The notes: a model not told the origin generated them from the sequence alone. Counted from the stretch's first letter, positions 26,125 to 36,105 are shown. The stretch: 64,000 bases of DNA from JAEULH01 sp963746275 (GCA_963746275.1 CAVVAX010000044.1:1-64000); one strand, 5' to 3'. A program made the numbers and translations.

Positions 26125-29100
26125 TTAGAAAGTCAAGACGACCCGCCCCACGATCGTCCTCTCCGGGATCAACGGGTTCAAGGCGGGCTCATTCGGGTCG
26201 CCGCCGACCCTGAAGGAGTCGTCCTGATACTCGAACTCGTGATCGAGCAGGTTGCGCACGCCGAGGCTGATCAGGCCGCGGCGGTGCGGGAAGCGGTAGC
26301 CGACGCCGGCGTCGACGAGGTAGAACGAGTCGTCGCCATCGGGGAAGGAGGATGCCGCGCTACGCTGAACATCCTGGCTTACCCAGCTCACGCCTGCGCC
26401 AGCGAAGATCCCGTTGGAGTTGAAGTAGCGAACACCGATCGGCGTGCTGAACGTCCTGACCTCGTCGGGCTTGTCGAACGATCCCTCGTCGTACTCGTAG
26501 ACGTCGTATTGCATCCCGCCGATCAGCGCCCATTCGTCCGCCAAGCTCCAGTAGAGGTAGGCCTGCGCCGCGCTTTCGTGGACGTCCTCCGTCTCGCGAT
26601 CGCCGCCGGTAAAGGTGATCTCGTCCAGGTTCCGGCGCGTTGCCTCGACGCCGGCGTAGAGGCGCGGCGTGAGCCGGGCGTCCAGGCCGACGCCATAGAG
26701 CCACGACTTGGTGCCAAAGGCGTCGTCGTAGAACTGGTTGAAGCCGGCGATCTGCGTCGGCTGCAGCGTCTGCTCGGCGACCAACGCCGGCCTCAGGAAG
26801 CGCGCGACCGCCGCGCGCAGCCGCAACCCATCGGCGACTTGCCACTGAACGCCCAGCTTTGGGGTCACGAGGTCGAGATCGTGGCCGTCGTCGCTGTAGC
26901 TGTCGACCCCAAGCCCGAGGGTCCAGGTCACGTCCCTCGGCATGCTGACGTGGCCGTAGAGGTAGCCGGTGTACTGCTCGATGTCGCCACGGTCGGCGGA
27001 CCGAAGCGATCCGCCGCCGGCGTCGAACCTGAGCGTCTGGTCAACGGTGTAAGCGCCGAAGCCTGCCTGCGTGCTGAAGTTCTGCCGTCTGTAGATCCAC
27101 TGCGTCTCGCCCTGCCAGCCGGCCAGCTTTTCGCGGACGTCGAAGTCGCCTTCGCTCGGGGACTCGCTGAATTTGTCGTTGCGATCGCTGTAGATCAGCG
27201 AGGCCAGCACGTCGGTGCGCGGAGACGGAGAGTAACGGGCGCCGACGCGGGCGGTGTCCTGGTCCAGATCCCGGTCGCGAGTCCGCGAGAACACGTCCGG
27301 GTCGAAGTTCAGGCGCAGGTCGCCGGTTTCGGTGCGCCGGCTGCGCACCTCCGCCTGGACGTTCAGCGTCGGGCTCAGCGCCGCCTGGCCGAAGACGTTG
27401 TAGATGTCGTGGCGGAGGTCGTTGTTCGCTCTGAAGCCGTCGGTCTGGTAGTGGAATTGGCCAGCGCTCAGCGACACGTTGTCGTGAACGGCGGAGACGA
27501 GGGCCTCGTTGCCGTAGGTCTGGTTGTTGCCGGTGAGCCCGGTGAGGTTGAGCTGCACTTGGTTGCGCTCGAACACGGACGAGAACTCGTTAAACCCGGA
27601 CCGGCCGAGGCTGCCGGACGGGATCGACAGTCGCGTCTCGGCGAGGCTCGGCGCCACCGGGTTGATGGTGACGTCCTGCAAGAGCTGAGCCTGCAGGAGC
27701 TGGCTGCTCCGTGCCACCTCGGTCCGGCTTTCCGGTCCGTAAACGTCGGCGAGAAAGCGGTGCGCCGAAGCGTTCCCCGGGTCGAGCGTCAGCGAGCGAG
27801 ACGCCTCGTTGATCCCGAGCTGCTCGAAGCCAAGGTCGTCGTAGATGCGCCCGACGCTCGCCTGTCTTGAGGCCCGGTCCCTGTCGAGCAGCAGCCGCGA
27901 GCGGTAGACCGCGCGATTGTCGTTGAGTTCGATGGAGCGCTCGAGATCGCGCAGCGCCTCCACCGGCCGGTTTTCGCTCTGCTTCAGGATGGCGTCATAG
28001 AACCAGGGGGTTGGGTCGCGGGGATCGAGCTCCTTGGCAATGGCGTACTGCTCGCCGGCCAGCGGCTCGCGTCGCTCGGCGAAGTAGGCCTTGCCGAGGT
28101 ACGAGCGGAGCAGCGAGCGGTTGGGATCGAGGCCTGCCGCCACCTCGATGTCGTTGCGACCGCGGGCGACGTCGCCCTTGCGGATCGAGGCGAGGCCGAG
28201 GCCGAAGCGGGCAAGCGGGCTGGCGCTGTCGAGGCTGATGGCCTTGCGGAACGCCTCCTCGGCCTCGTGGGGGCGGAACCGGGCGAGGGCGACAAAGCCG
28301 CGGATCGTCTGCACCCGCTCGATGTTCGGCGCGAGCCCCACCGCCTTGTCGATCGCCTCGCGGGCGCGATCGACGTGGCCGAGCTCCAGCCACAGTTCCG
28401 CCAAGCGCGCTTGCGCCAAAGCGTTGACGGGGTCCGCCTCGACGGCGCGGCTCAGCGTGTCTCGCGCGGCTTCGAGCTGCAGGTTGGCCTGCTGCGCATA
28501 AGAAAGCGCGATCGCCGCCGCGGCCGAACCTGGTGCAAGCTCCAAGGCGCGTTCGCCAGCCGCCAGCGCCTCGGCCGGCCGATCCTCGACAATGGCGATG
28601 ATCGCCCGCAACGCGTAGGCCCGAGCCGAGGAGGGATCGCGGGCCAGCGCCGCCTCTATCTCACCCCGGGCGGCATCCCGGCGGCCGGCGGACAGCAGCA
28701 GCGACGCCTTCAGTGCGTGGAAGTCGCCGTCCTGCTCGCTGACCGGCACTCGCTCCAGGGCCGCGAAAGCGCCGCTTGCATCTCCCCGCACGGCCGCCTC
28801 CGCTGCCTCCCGCAGGACCGGCGGCCAACTCTCGCCGGAGTGGGCGAACAGGATCGGCGGGTAGTACACGGCCCACTGCACGGCGGTGCGCGGCTCGACC
28901 AGGACGACGCCAGCCGGCGCCTTGCCCGCCTGCGCCTCGGCAGCCTCGCCGGCTTTAAGGGAAACCTCGCCACGGTCGTTCGCGGCCAGAACCCGGCCCT
29001 CGTAGACGACGACCCGGGCGCGGTCGCCACTGACGTCGACGAGGAACTCGGTGCCCTCGACAGCGGCGTTCACGAACGGCGTGCTCACGTCGAGCGACCG

Positions 29101-29463
29101 GGTCCGCCGGCTGAAGAAGTAGAGACGGCCGAGCGCGGCCTCGATCAGTGACGGCGCATCCGGCGTGATCCGGGCCAGCCGCAGCGTGGTGTTCTCGTCG
29201 ATCCGGATGACGCCGTCGTCGAGCAGCACGATGGCGGCGCGGCTACGGCTGCCGACCCGGATCAGGTCGCCGGGGCAAAGGCCTTGTTCCAGGGCCGCGT
29301 CTTGCCAAGTGCGTGCGCCGCCGCGCTGCAGCTCGACGACGCCCTGAATGGAGACGAGCCGGCCAACAAGAACGGCGCAGGGTCCGGCGGCGTAAGCGGC
29401 CGAAGCCAGGACCGAGATCAGCGTGGCGCCGCTGGCGATCAAGGCCAAACGAAGCACGCCCAT
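26125..29463 (-). CDS. FecR-TPR-outer-membrane beta-barrel fusion protein
   Basis: A 1,112-residue envelope protein. It has a signal peptide (MGVLRLALIASGATLISVLA), then a FecR domain near residues 45-170 (VVELQRGGARTWQDA, ITPDAPSLIEAALGRLYFFS, NAAVEGTEFLVDV). About ten TPR-like repeats follow to residue 600 (ARAYALRAIIAIVEDRPAEA and similar). The last 480 residues are an amphipathic beta-barrel ending in VVLTF, typical of outer-membrane proteins. GAGGGGG before ATG 29463 decides the start; the frame is open to 29559 with an Arg-rich leader. It lies 231 bases after a CHASE2-cyclase gene on the same strand. FecR proteins normally relay signals, so a sensory or secretion role is inferred. Confidence 0.85.
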   Translation of the reverse strand: MGVLRLALIASGATLISVLASAAYAAGPCAVLVGRLVSIQGVVELQRGGARTWQDAALEQGLCPGDLIRVGSRSRAAIVLLDDGVIRIDENTTLRLARITPDAPSLIEAALGRLYFFSRRTRSLDVSTPFVNAAVEGTEFLVDVSGDRARVVVYEGRVLAANDRGEVSLKAGEAAEAQAGKAPAGVVLVEPRTAVQWAVYYPPILFAHSGESWPPVLREAAEAAVRGDASGAFAALERVPVSEQDGDFHALKASLLLSAGRRDAARGEIEAALARDPSSARAYALRAIIAIVEDRPAEALAAGERALELAPGSAAAAIALSYAQQANLQLEAARDTLSRAVEADPVNALAQARLAELWLELGHVDRAREAIDKAVGLAPNIERVQTIRGFVALARFRPHEAEEAFRKAISLDSASPLARFGLGLASIRKGDVARGRNDIEVAAGLDPNRSLLRSYLGKAYFAERREPLAGEQYAIAKELDPRDPTPWFYDAILKQSENRPVEALRDLERSIELNDNRAVYRSRLLLDRDRASRQASVGRIYDDLGFEQLGINEASRSLTLDPGNASAHRFLADVYGPESRTEVARSSQLLQAQLLQDVTINPVAPSLAETRLSIPSGSLGRSGFNEFSSVFERNQVQLNLTGLTGNNQTYGNEALVSAVHDNVSLSAGQFHYQTDGFRANNDLRHDIYNVFGQAALSPTLNVQAEVRSRRTETGDLRLNFDPDVFSRTRDRDLDQDTARVGARYSPSPRTDVLASLIYSDRNDKFSESPSEGDFDVREKLAGWQGETQWIYRRQNFSTQAGFGAYTVDQTLRFDAGGGSLRSADRGDIEQYTGYLYGHVSMPRDVTWTLGLGVDSYSDDGHDLDLVTPKLGVQWQVADGLRLRAAVARFLRPALVAEQTLQPTQIAGFNQFYDDAFGTKSWLYGVGLDARLTPRLYAGVEATRRNLDEITFTGGDRETEDVHESAAQAYLYWSLADEWALIGGMQYDVYEYDEGSFDKPDEVRTFSTPIGVRYFNSNGIFAGAGVSWVSQDVQRSAASSFPDGDDSFYLVDAGVGYRFPHRRGLISLGVRNLLDHEFEYQDDSFRVGGDPNEPALNPLIPERTIVGRVVLTF

Positions 29464-29694
29464 AACCCCCTCGCGATTGCGTCCCGCACGCTTGGCCCGG
29501 GTCCGGGTTCTCTTCCGCGCGCTCGCATCTCTATTTTTTCTTGACGGCGCGAGCCGCATTCAGGGCCAGTATAGGACCCGGCGAGAGTGACCTACAACAC
29601 CGTCATCTCGCTACTTCGGGGTAGGGATCTCCTTCTCGCCGCGGGATGCAGCGCCAGGCAAGTGGCATCGGCCTGCCCATGCCTCACCGATGCC

Positions 29695-31989
29695 TCACTT
29701 GGCGTCGACGCGGATGATCGCCGGGTCCGCGTCTCCGGCCGGCATTTCCAGCAGCAACTGGCAGCGGCGGAGATAGAAGGCGCTGGGTCCGTCAAGCGGG
29801 AAATCGCACACCAGCGCCGCGAATGCCGCTGCCGCGTCCTCCCAACATTCCTCCTGATACGCCGTAAACGCCGCGGCGAAGCGCGCGCACAAGCGTTCTG
29901 CGTCCCGGGAGGCGTCGGCATGGCGGGCGATAACCTCGACGATGCCGATGGGTGAGAGCTTGCCGCGAAGGCGGAAGCGGCCCATCGGGCGGAGGAGAAA
30001 GCCCGCAAGCGCCGCCGCAACCTCCTCGGACACTAGCAGCGAGGTGCCGATGAGCTTGTTCAGGCCTTCGATCCGCGAGGCGGTGTTGGCGATGTCGCCG
30101 ATGATGCTGTAGGCGTAGCGGCCGCCGCCGCCGGCATGGCCGACGAAGATTCGCCCAGCGTGGATGCCCAGGCGGGTGGGCAGCGGCCGCTGGCCCTCCG
30201 CCACCCCGAAGCCCCGCACCGCCTCGATGATGTCGAGCGCCGCCTCGGAGGCCCTGGCGTGGACGCGGTGAGACGCATCGGCCGCGGTCCAGGCGCACAT
30301 GATCCCGTCGGCGCGGAACTCGAGGACGTCGGCGCCGTGGCGCTGGATCGGCTCGGCAACGGCGGCGAAGTAGGCGTTCAGATAGCGGGCGACCGCCTCC
30401 GGGGGCATCGTCTCGGCGACGGAGGTGAAGTTCTCGAGATCCGAGGCAAGGCAGGTGGCATAGACGGTCTCGCCCCGGTCGCCCGGCGCGGTCACGGCGC
30501 CCTCGCGCAGCTCGGCCGCGACCTTCTCGGGAAGGTAGTAGCTGATCGCCTGGGTCATCCGCCGGCGCTGGCGGTGCGCCAGCACGTACTGGCCGAGGAC
30601 GCCGAGAAACAGTGCCAGCGGCACCTGCAGCAACACCGGCGTCGCCAGCGGCAACCACAGGTCGGTGCGGTTGAACGCCGCCTGGGCGGCAAGGGAGTAC
30701 AAGGCGGCGCCGGCGACGGCGAAGGGGATAACCACCAGCGCCGGCAACACGGCCGCCGCGGCGCCAGCCACCAAGCCAAGCCCGCCGGCGAGCGCCGCGG
30801 AGTTTGCCGCCGAAGCGGGCCTAACCGGCCGGCCGGTGAGCATGTTGGCGAACGCGGTCGCGGCGATCTCGACGCCGCTGAGGTCGACGCCGTCGCGCCG
30901 GGTGAAGACGCTGTAGAAGCCGTCCGGCTGGCCGGGGTCGTCGAGTTCGGCGACGCCGATGAAGACGACCTTGCCGGCCAGGTCGACCTTGGTATCCTCG
31001 CGCGTCGTTGCCGCGAGCAGCTTGGTGACGGGAATGACCGGGATGGTGCCCGGGGGGCCGTAGAAGTTCAGGTAGTGGCTGTCCGGCCCGCCGTAGAGGC
31101 CGGCGACGGCGGCAACGAGCCGAGGGTCGGTCTTCAGCCTCGCCACTGGCCTTTCGTCCGCCGTACCGGCCGGTCGCGGCAACGCCGCCTTGTCGCTGAG
31201 GTCGGCCAAGGAGCGGTAGGCCCCGCGCGTCGCCGTCATCACCTCGGCGAGGGAGCCGCGCAGGCCGCCGGCGAGGAAGGGCACCTGGCCGATCTCCAGC
31301 ACCTCGTCGGCTTCCAGCGCGTTGATCCATTGCTGGTAGGCGTCGAGCGCGTGCAGTTGCAGGGCGACCGCCGGCAGCGTCGGGAGGTCGCCGGCCTCGC
31401 GCTTGAACGTCCAGAACTGGCGCACGCCGGCCCCCACCTTGGGCAGCGGAAAGGGCGCCGCGGCGGCGGCGGCGGAGGCAAGCTCCGGGATCGGCGGGTG
31501 GCTCCGCTCGCTCCACAAGCCATCACCAAGGCTCGTGTCGCCGATGGTCAGCGTCTCGCGGCGGCGCTCGAGTTGCTGGAATAGGACGACCCGCCCGGCC
31601 TCGGCGATGGCGGTGGCCAGAGCCGCGTCCTGCGCCGGGCTGGTCCGCTCGCTCAGGATCAGGTCGACGGCGATGGCGCTGACCCCTGCCCGATCCAGCG
31701 CAGCAATCGCCTGCGCTTGCACCGCGCGCGGCCAGCGGCGCGGTTGGGGCGGCAGGCCAAGCGCTTCTGCCGAGCGCTTGTCCAGGGCGACAACGGCGAC
31801 GTCCGGCGGCGGCTGGATCGGTCCGCGGACGAGGAAAAGCCAGCTCAGGCCCAGAGCTTCTTCGAACGCAAGCCCGGCCTCGGAGGAGACGAAGGCTGCG
31901 CCACCGCCGCCGATCGCCAGCCCAAGCGCGATCGCGCCGAGCCAGCCGGCCCGCTTCGCCGTGCGCCTGGACGGCGCCAGCCCCCACAC
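29695..31989 (-). CDS. CHASE2-domain class III nucleotide cyclase
   Basis: Membrane sensor that makes cAMP (or cGMP). The 764-residue product has an N-terminal anchor, a large periplasmic CHASE2 domain (DVAVVALDKRSAEALGLP through SHYLNFYGPPGTIPVIP and AGKVVFIGV), three membrane helices (about residues 410-490) and a cytoplasmic cyclase domain: ASDLENFTSVAE (first metal Asp), ADVLEFRADGIMCAW (second metal region) and IIGDIANTASRIEGLNK. A C-terminal tail follows. The start is GTG 31989, preceded by GGGAGGGACAG. CHASE2-cyclases often sit beside FecR proteins, as here. Nucleotide specificity cannot be told from sequence alone. Confidence 0.92.
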   Translation of the reverse strand: MWGLAPSRRTAKRAGWLGAIALGLAIGGGGAAFVSSEAGLAFEEALGLSWLFLVRGPIQPPPDVAVVALDKRSAEALGLPPQPRRWPRAVQAQAIAALDRAGVSAIAVDLILSERTSPAQDAALATAIAEAGRVVLFQQLERRRETLTIGDTSLGDGLWSERSHPPIPELASAAAAAAPFPLPKVGAGVRQFWTFKREAGDLPTLPAVALQLHALDAYQQWINALEADEVLEIGQVPFLAGGLRGSLAEVMTATRGAYRSLADLSDKAALPRPAGTADERPVARLKTDPRLVAAVAGLYGGPDSHYLNFYGPPGTIPVIPVTKLLAATTREDTKVDLAGKVVFIGVAELDDPGQPDGFYSVFTRRDGVDLSGVEIAATAFANMLTGRPVRPASAANSAALAGGLGLVAGAAAAVLPALVVIPFAVAGAALYSLAAQAAFNRTDLWLPLATPVLLQVPLALFLGVLGQYVLAHRQRRRMTQAISYYLPEKVAAELREGAVTAPGDRGETVYATCLASDLENFTSVAETMPPEAVARYLNAYFAAVAEPIQRHGADVLEFRADGIMCAWTAADASHRVHARASEAALDIIEAVRGFGVAEGQRPLPTRLGIHAGRIFVGHAGGGGRYAYSIIGDIANTASRIEGLNKLIGTSLLVSEEVAAALAGFLLRPMGRFRLRGKLSPIGIVEVIARHADASRDAERLCARFAAAFTAYQEECWEDAAAAFAALVCDFPLDGPSAFYLRRCQLLLEMPAGDADPAIIRVDAK

Positions 31990-32329
31990 CTGTCCCTCCC
32001 GTTCGGGTCCCGAGCAGCGACAGTGTGCAGCGCCGGGGCGAGAACGGCAACAGCGGCTCGGTCAGCGGTAGGTCAGCGGCGACCGGGTTGCTGATGATCG
32101 GCACCCGCCGCCGGCCATCCGGGGGCGCGCCTGCGGCCCCGGGCCCGTAGGGCGAGCTCGCCTCACTCGCCAGGGCGCGAGTAGATGTATTCAGGGGCGA
32201 TATGTTACCATCTGAAGTCAGAAGTAATAAGTTTTCTTTACGGATGCTATTATAGTTTCTTCCGGCCGCATTATCCACTATCAATTATTCGCAACTTCAC
32301 GAGGCACAAGCAACAGATATCAAGGCCGG
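31990..32329. other. Intergenic region with an AT-rich stretch
   Basis: About 340 bases between divergent genes. From 32180 to 32300 the sequence is unusually AT-rich for this genome (for example TATTATAGTTTCTTCC) and probably carries the promoter of the metallophosphoesterase gene; TATTAT near 32248 is a -10-like candidate, with no clear -35. Confidence 0.45.
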
Positions 32330-33229
32330 ATGAACGCGATCTCGAACTCTGTCCGGAACTACCGGTCCATCTGGATTTCGGACATTCACCTCGGCACGCG
32401 CGGGTGCAAGGCCGATCTTCTGCTCGATTTCCTGCGCAACACCGAGTCCGACTATCTCTATCTCGTCGGCGACGTCTTCGACATTTGGCGGATGCGCAAG
32501 AACTGGTACTGGCACCAGACCCACAACGACGTGGTCCAGAAGATCCTGCGCAAGGCGCGCAAGGGCACGCGGGTCATCCTGGTGCCGGGTAACCACGACG
32601 AAAGCCTGCGCGACTTCGCCGGCCACAGGTTCGGCCGCGTCGTCGTGCTACGCGAAGCCATCCACAAGATGGCGGACGGGCGACGCTTCCTCGTCATCCA
32701 CGGCGATCAGTTCGACGCCGTCGTCAAGTACGCCAAGTGGCTCGCGCGCGTGGGCGACAACGCCTACGTGTTCGCGCTCAAGCTCAACATGTGGTTCAAC
32801 GTGGCGCGGAGGAAGCTGGGCTTTCCCTACTGGTCGCTATCTCAGTACTTGAAACACAAGGTCAAGAACGCGGTCGAGTACATTAGCAACTACGAGACCG
32901 CGGTGGTCGCCGAGGCCCGCCGGCGCGGCGTCGACGGCGTCATCTGCGGCCACATCCATACCCCCGACATCCGGTCCTTCGGCGACATCGTCTACTGCAA
33001 CGACGGCGACTGGGTCGAAAGCTGCACCGCACTCGTCGAGGAGCCGGACGGCCGGCTCGCCATCGTGCATTGGGGCCAGGACACGACCGCGTGGGCCCCG
33101 TCCAGGAACACAGTATGCGCCTCCTCATCGCCACAGACGCTTGGTACCCGCAAATCAACGGTGTCGTCCGCACCTTTACAACACTCGTTGAGAAACTCGC
33201 CGCCGGCGGGCACGAGGTCCAGTTACTGA
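32330..33229 (+). CDS. LpxH-like calcineurin-type metallophosphoesterase
   Basis: A 299-residue two-metal phosphoesterase. Its motifs are those of the UDP-2,3-diacylglucosamine diphosphatase group: WISDIHLGTRG (Asp18, His20), LVGDVFDIW, LVPGNHDE, VIHGDQFD and CGHIHTPD. A role in lipid A or another polar-lipid pathway is likely but not proven. The last 38 codons overlap the glycosyltransferase start by 115 bases, and that tail is Ser/Arg-rich and unlike homologues, so the true 3' end may be altered by an indel. The glycosyltransferase downstream is often paired with this phosphoesterase. Confidence 0.88.
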   Translation: MNAISNSVRNYRSIWISDIHLGTRGCKADLLLDFLRNTESDYLYLVGDVFDIWRMRKNWYWHQTHNDVVQKILRKARKGTRVILVPGNHDESLRDFAGHRFGRVVVLREAIHKMADGRRFLVIHGDQFDAVVKYAKWLARVGDNAYVFALKLNMWFNVARRKLGFPYWSLSQYLKHKVKNAVEYISNYETAVVAEARRRGVDGVICGHIHTPDIRSFGDIVYCNDGDWVESCTALVEEPDGRLAIVHWGQDTTAWAPSRNTVCASSSPQTLGTRKSTVSSAPLQHSLRNSPPAGTRSSY

Positions 33230-34113
33230 CGCCGGACAAGTTCCGGACGCTGCCCTGCCCGTCCTACCCCGAGATCCGCCTCGCCCTGTGCCGGCCACGG
33301 ACGCTTGGCGGCATCATCGACGCGTTTGCGCCGGAGGCGATCCACATCGCCACCGAAGGCCCGCTCGGCTGGGCGGCGCGGCGCCACTGCCTGCGCGGCC
33401 GGCTGCCGTTCTCTACCTCGTTCCACACCCGATTTCCCGAGTACATCCAGGCCCGCTGGCGGGTGCCGCTCGACTGGAGCTACCGCTTCGTCCGCGCCTT
33501 CCACGAGCCGGCGAGCCACGTCATGGTCGCCACCGAGTTCATCGAGCGCGAGTTGATCGCCCGCGGCTTCCACAACATCAGCCGGTGGACCCGCGGCGTC
33601 GATACGGAGCTGTTCCGGCCGCGACCGAAGAACCTCTACGACCTGCCGCGGCCCGTCAGTCTCTACGTCGGCCGCATCGCCGTGGAGAAGAGCGTCGAGG
33701 ACTTCCTTCGCCTCGACCTTCCCGGCAGCAAGGTCCTGATCGGCAACGGGCCGATGCGCGCGGAGTTGCAGGCACGCTACCCGCAGGCGCGCTTCCTCGG
33801 AGCGAAGGGGGGCGAGGAACTGGCCGCTCATTACGCCGCAGCCGACGTGTTCGTCTTTCCCAGCCGGACGGACACCTTCGGGCTGGTCCTGCTCGAGGCC
33901 CTGGCCTCCGGCGTTCCCGTGGCCGCCTACCCGGTGCCAGGGCCGCTGGACGTCATCGCCACCTCCGGCGCAGGCTGTCTCGACGAGGACCTGGCCGCCG
34001 CGACCGCGGCGGCGCTGGCCATCCCGGCGGAGGCCTGCCGCGCCCGAGCCGAGGCCTTCTCCTGGGACAACAGTGTCCGCCAGTTCCTCGCCAGCGTCGC
34101 CCCAATCCGCTGA
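33115..34113 (+). CDS. GT4-family glycosyltransferase
   Basis: Retaining GT-B glycosyltransferase of 332 residues, acting at the cytoplasmic face of the membrane. The N-domain begins RLLIATDAWYPQINGVVRT, typical of lipid mannosyl/glucosyl transferases; the C-domain has SLYVGRIAVEKSVEDFL and the donor-binding block VFVFPSRTDTFGLVLLEALA (two acidic residues flanking FGLVLLE). The ATG 33115 is fixed by homology. Overlap with the preceding phosphoesterase gene suggests an operon. Lipid acceptor unknown; similar to SqdX/PimB-like enzymes. Confidence 0.9.
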   Translation: MRLLIATDAWYPQINGVVRTFTTLVEKLAAGGHEVQLLTPDKFRTLPCPSYPEIRLALCRPRTLGGIIDAFAPEAIHIATEGPLGWAARRHCLRGRLPFSTSFHTRFPEYIQARWRVPLDWSYRFVRAFHEPASHVMVATEFIERELIARGFHNISRWTRGVDTELFRPRPKNLYDLPRPVSLYVGRIAVEKSVEDFLRLDLPGSKVLIGNGPMRAELQARYPQARFLGAKGGEELAAHYAAADVFVFPSRTDTFGLVLLEALASGVPVAAYPVPGPLDVIATSGAGCLDEDLAAATAAALAIPAEACRARAEAFSWDNSVRQFLASVAPIR

Positions 34114-34159
34114 CGCATCACCCGGAGCTGGGCGGCGGGCCTTTTCTCTTTTTTTGGCC

Positions 34160-35119
34160 CTACTTCTGCAGGACGTTCGCGATCTCGCGAAGCTGCGTGC
34201 GCAAACGCAGCAGCAGGAAGCCCTGGGTGGCGAGATGGCTCGGGGTGAACTGGCTGCTCGGGCTGCCGTTGAGCACGACCCACGGCTGCTGGGTCGCCGC
34301 CTGCTCGGCGCTGACGAGCATCTGGTTCCAGACGGCGCCGAGGTTGCGCTCGTCGATGATCGGCTGGAAGTCGCGGCCGAGCGCGCCGATGATCATGAAG
34401 TAGCCGTAGAGCCGGCCCTTAGTCTGATAGAAGATGTCGTCGACCTGGAAGTTCAAAAGCCAGCCGCTGTTCTGGCTCAGGTGCTCGTCGATCGTCCCCG
34501 ACATGGCGCCGAGATCGGAGTTGAACCGCTCGAGCGTGTCGATGAGGTTATCGGCGCGGACGTCGAAGGTGGCTTCCTTAGCGACGAGGCGGCGGTTGAA
34601 GTTGACCAGGGCCTGGCGCGCCTGCCGGTACTGCGATTCCGACGAGGCGGTCGGCGCCAGGGAGCGGCTGAAGTCGAAGATCCAGATGTTGCCCGGATAC
34701 TTGAGCAGGCCGGCGGCGCGGTCGAGGTCCGGGTCGATGGACGACGACCCGCGCGAGCGGCCGAGCTGGTCGGACAGCTCGATGGCGAAGCGGCTGAGGC
34801 CGTATATCATGCCGGTTTGGTAGTTCGGCATGTTGTCGAGGATCGAGCCCGGCATGAAGAACGGATCGTTCGCTGGCCAACCGTGGCCGTTGACCTCCCG
34901 CTCGATCAGCGCGGCCGCCATATCGACGGCGTAGCTGCCGCCGGCCGTCGGCTCGGGGGGCGTGAACGCCGGGTCGTCGTCGATCTTGTGGATCCACCAG
35001 GCGCCGCCGAGGTAGTAGACCAAGAGCAGCACGACCAGCGCCAGCGCGATACGCGGCAGCAGCCGGCGGGTACGGCTTCGGCCGTCCCCCACCAGATCGA
35101 GATCGTCGTTGGCGACCAT
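34160..35119 (-). CDS. DUF2333 family membrane-anchored protein
   Basis: A 319-residue protein with one N-terminal membrane segment (residues about 22-42) and a periplasmic domain that matches DUF2333 in layout: WWIHKIDDDPAF, the INR-like block AALIEREVNGHGWPANDPFF, and IYGLSRFAIELSDQLGR. The function of the family is not known. It is convergent with the glycosyltransferase; the 46-base gap contains a T-run (CTTTTTTTGG) but no convincing stem. Confidence 0.85.
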   Translation of the reverse strand: MVANDDLDLVGDGRSRTRRLLPRIALALVVLLLVYYLGGAWWIHKIDDDPAFTPPEPTAGGSYAVDMAAALIEREVNGHGWPANDPFFMPGSILDNMPNYQTGMIYGLSRFAIELSDQLGRSRGSSSIDPDLDRAAGLLKYPGNIWIFDFSRSLAPTASSESQYRQARQALVNFNRRLVAKEATFDVRADNLIDTLERFNSDLGAMSGTIDEHLSQNSGWLLNFQVDDIFYQTKGRLYGYFMIIGALGRDFQPIIDERNLGAVWNQMLVSAEQAATQQPWVVLNGSPSSQFTPSHLATQGFLLLRLRTQLREIANVLQK

Positions 35120-35361
35120 GCCCGTTCTCCCCTTGGCTGCCGCGGCGCCGCCTCGTCATGGGTCTGGGCGGATGCCCTGCCGGCACGCCGTTGTGCAGCG
35201 CGAGAGCTTCCCCAAACGGCAGGCCAAGTCAAGGCCGGCGGCGGAGGAGAAAGCCGTAGTGCGCTTGCGGTCGCTGTGGCAAGTGGCCGGACGCGAGACC
35301 CGGCCACTGCCGTTGAGCATACAAGGATCGGTGGGCCAACAGGCCCGCGCCGCTCCCTCGG

Positions 35362-36105
35362 TTAATCGGCGGGAACGGCGCGCGGGTCGCGAGCCTCGTG
35401 CACCGCCGGTTCCGCCTCGGAACCCAGCAGGCGCAGGCGGTAGAGGAGGCCGGCGACGATGGCGCCGGCGATTGGCGCTGCCCAGAACAGCCAGAGCTGC
35501 TGCAACGCCCAGCCGCCGACGAACAGCGCCTGCGAGGTGCTCCGCGCTGGATTGACCGAGGTGTTGGTGACGGGAATGCTGATCAGGTGGATCAGGGTCA
35601 AGGCGAGGCCGATGGCGAGCGGCGCCAGCGCCGCCGGCGCCCGATGGTCGGTGGCCCCGAGAATGACGATGAGGAAGCCGAAGGTCAGCACGACCTCGAT
35701 GATCAGCGCCGCCTGCATGGAATAGTTGCCGGGGGAGTGCTCGCCGAAGCCGTTGGCGGCGAAGCCGGCGTTGATGTCGAAGGTGGGCGTTCCGCTGGCG
35801 ACGACGTAAAGGATTGCGGCGGCCGCGATGGCGCCGAGCACCTGGACGACAACGTAGGGCACGAGGTCGCCCGCTGGGAAGCGGCCGCCGGCCCAAAGGC
35901 CAAAACTGACGGCGGGGTTGAAATGGCCGCCGGAGATGCTGCCGACGGCGTAGGCCATAGTCAGCACGCTGAGGCCGAAGGCGAGGGACACGCCGACGAG
36001 ACCGATGCCCACCTCCGGGAAGGTTGCCGCCAGCACGGCGCTGCCGCAGCCGCCGAGGACGAGCCAGAAGGTACCGATGAATTCTGCGAACAGGCGCTTA
36101 AACAA
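35362..36105 (-). CDS. aqpZ: Aquaporin Z, probable TTG start
   Basis: Water channel of the inner membrane. The 247-residue product aligns along its length with E. coli AqpZ: six membrane helices, two NPA half-helices (SGGHFNPAVSFGLWAGGRFP with Asn63-Pro-Ala, and TNTSVNPARSTSQALF), and EHSPGNYSM. The TTG at 36105, with GGAG eight bases upstream, gives the same N-terminus as the E. coli protein (FKRLFAEFIGTFWLVLGG). An in-frame upstream extension exists but encodes unrelated Arg-rich sequence. Confidence 0.94.
   Translation of the reverse strand: MFKRLFAEFIGTFWLVLGGCGSAVLAATFPEVGIGLVGVSLAFGLSVLTMAYAVGSISGGHFNPAVSFGLWAGGRFPAGDLVPYVVVQVLGAIAAAAILYVVASGTPTFDINAGFAANGFGEHSPGNYSMQAALIIEVVLTFGFLIVILGATDHRAPAALAPLAIGLALTLIHLISIPVTNTSVNPARSTSQALFVGGWALQQLWLFWAAPIAGAIVAGLLYRLRLLGSEAEPAVHEARDPRAVPAD

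Noticed and set aside
26239..27870. Long plus-strand open frame opposite the barrel gene
   Set aside because: It is the antisense frame of a well-supported gene in GC-rich DNA, Asp/Val/Arg-rich and without motifs. The same applies to long frames opposite thrS, pheT, the 12-TM gene and the cyclase gene.
34114..34159. Terminator between the glycosyltransferase and DUF2333 genes
   Set aside because: There is a T-rich run but no stable GC stem next to it on either strand.
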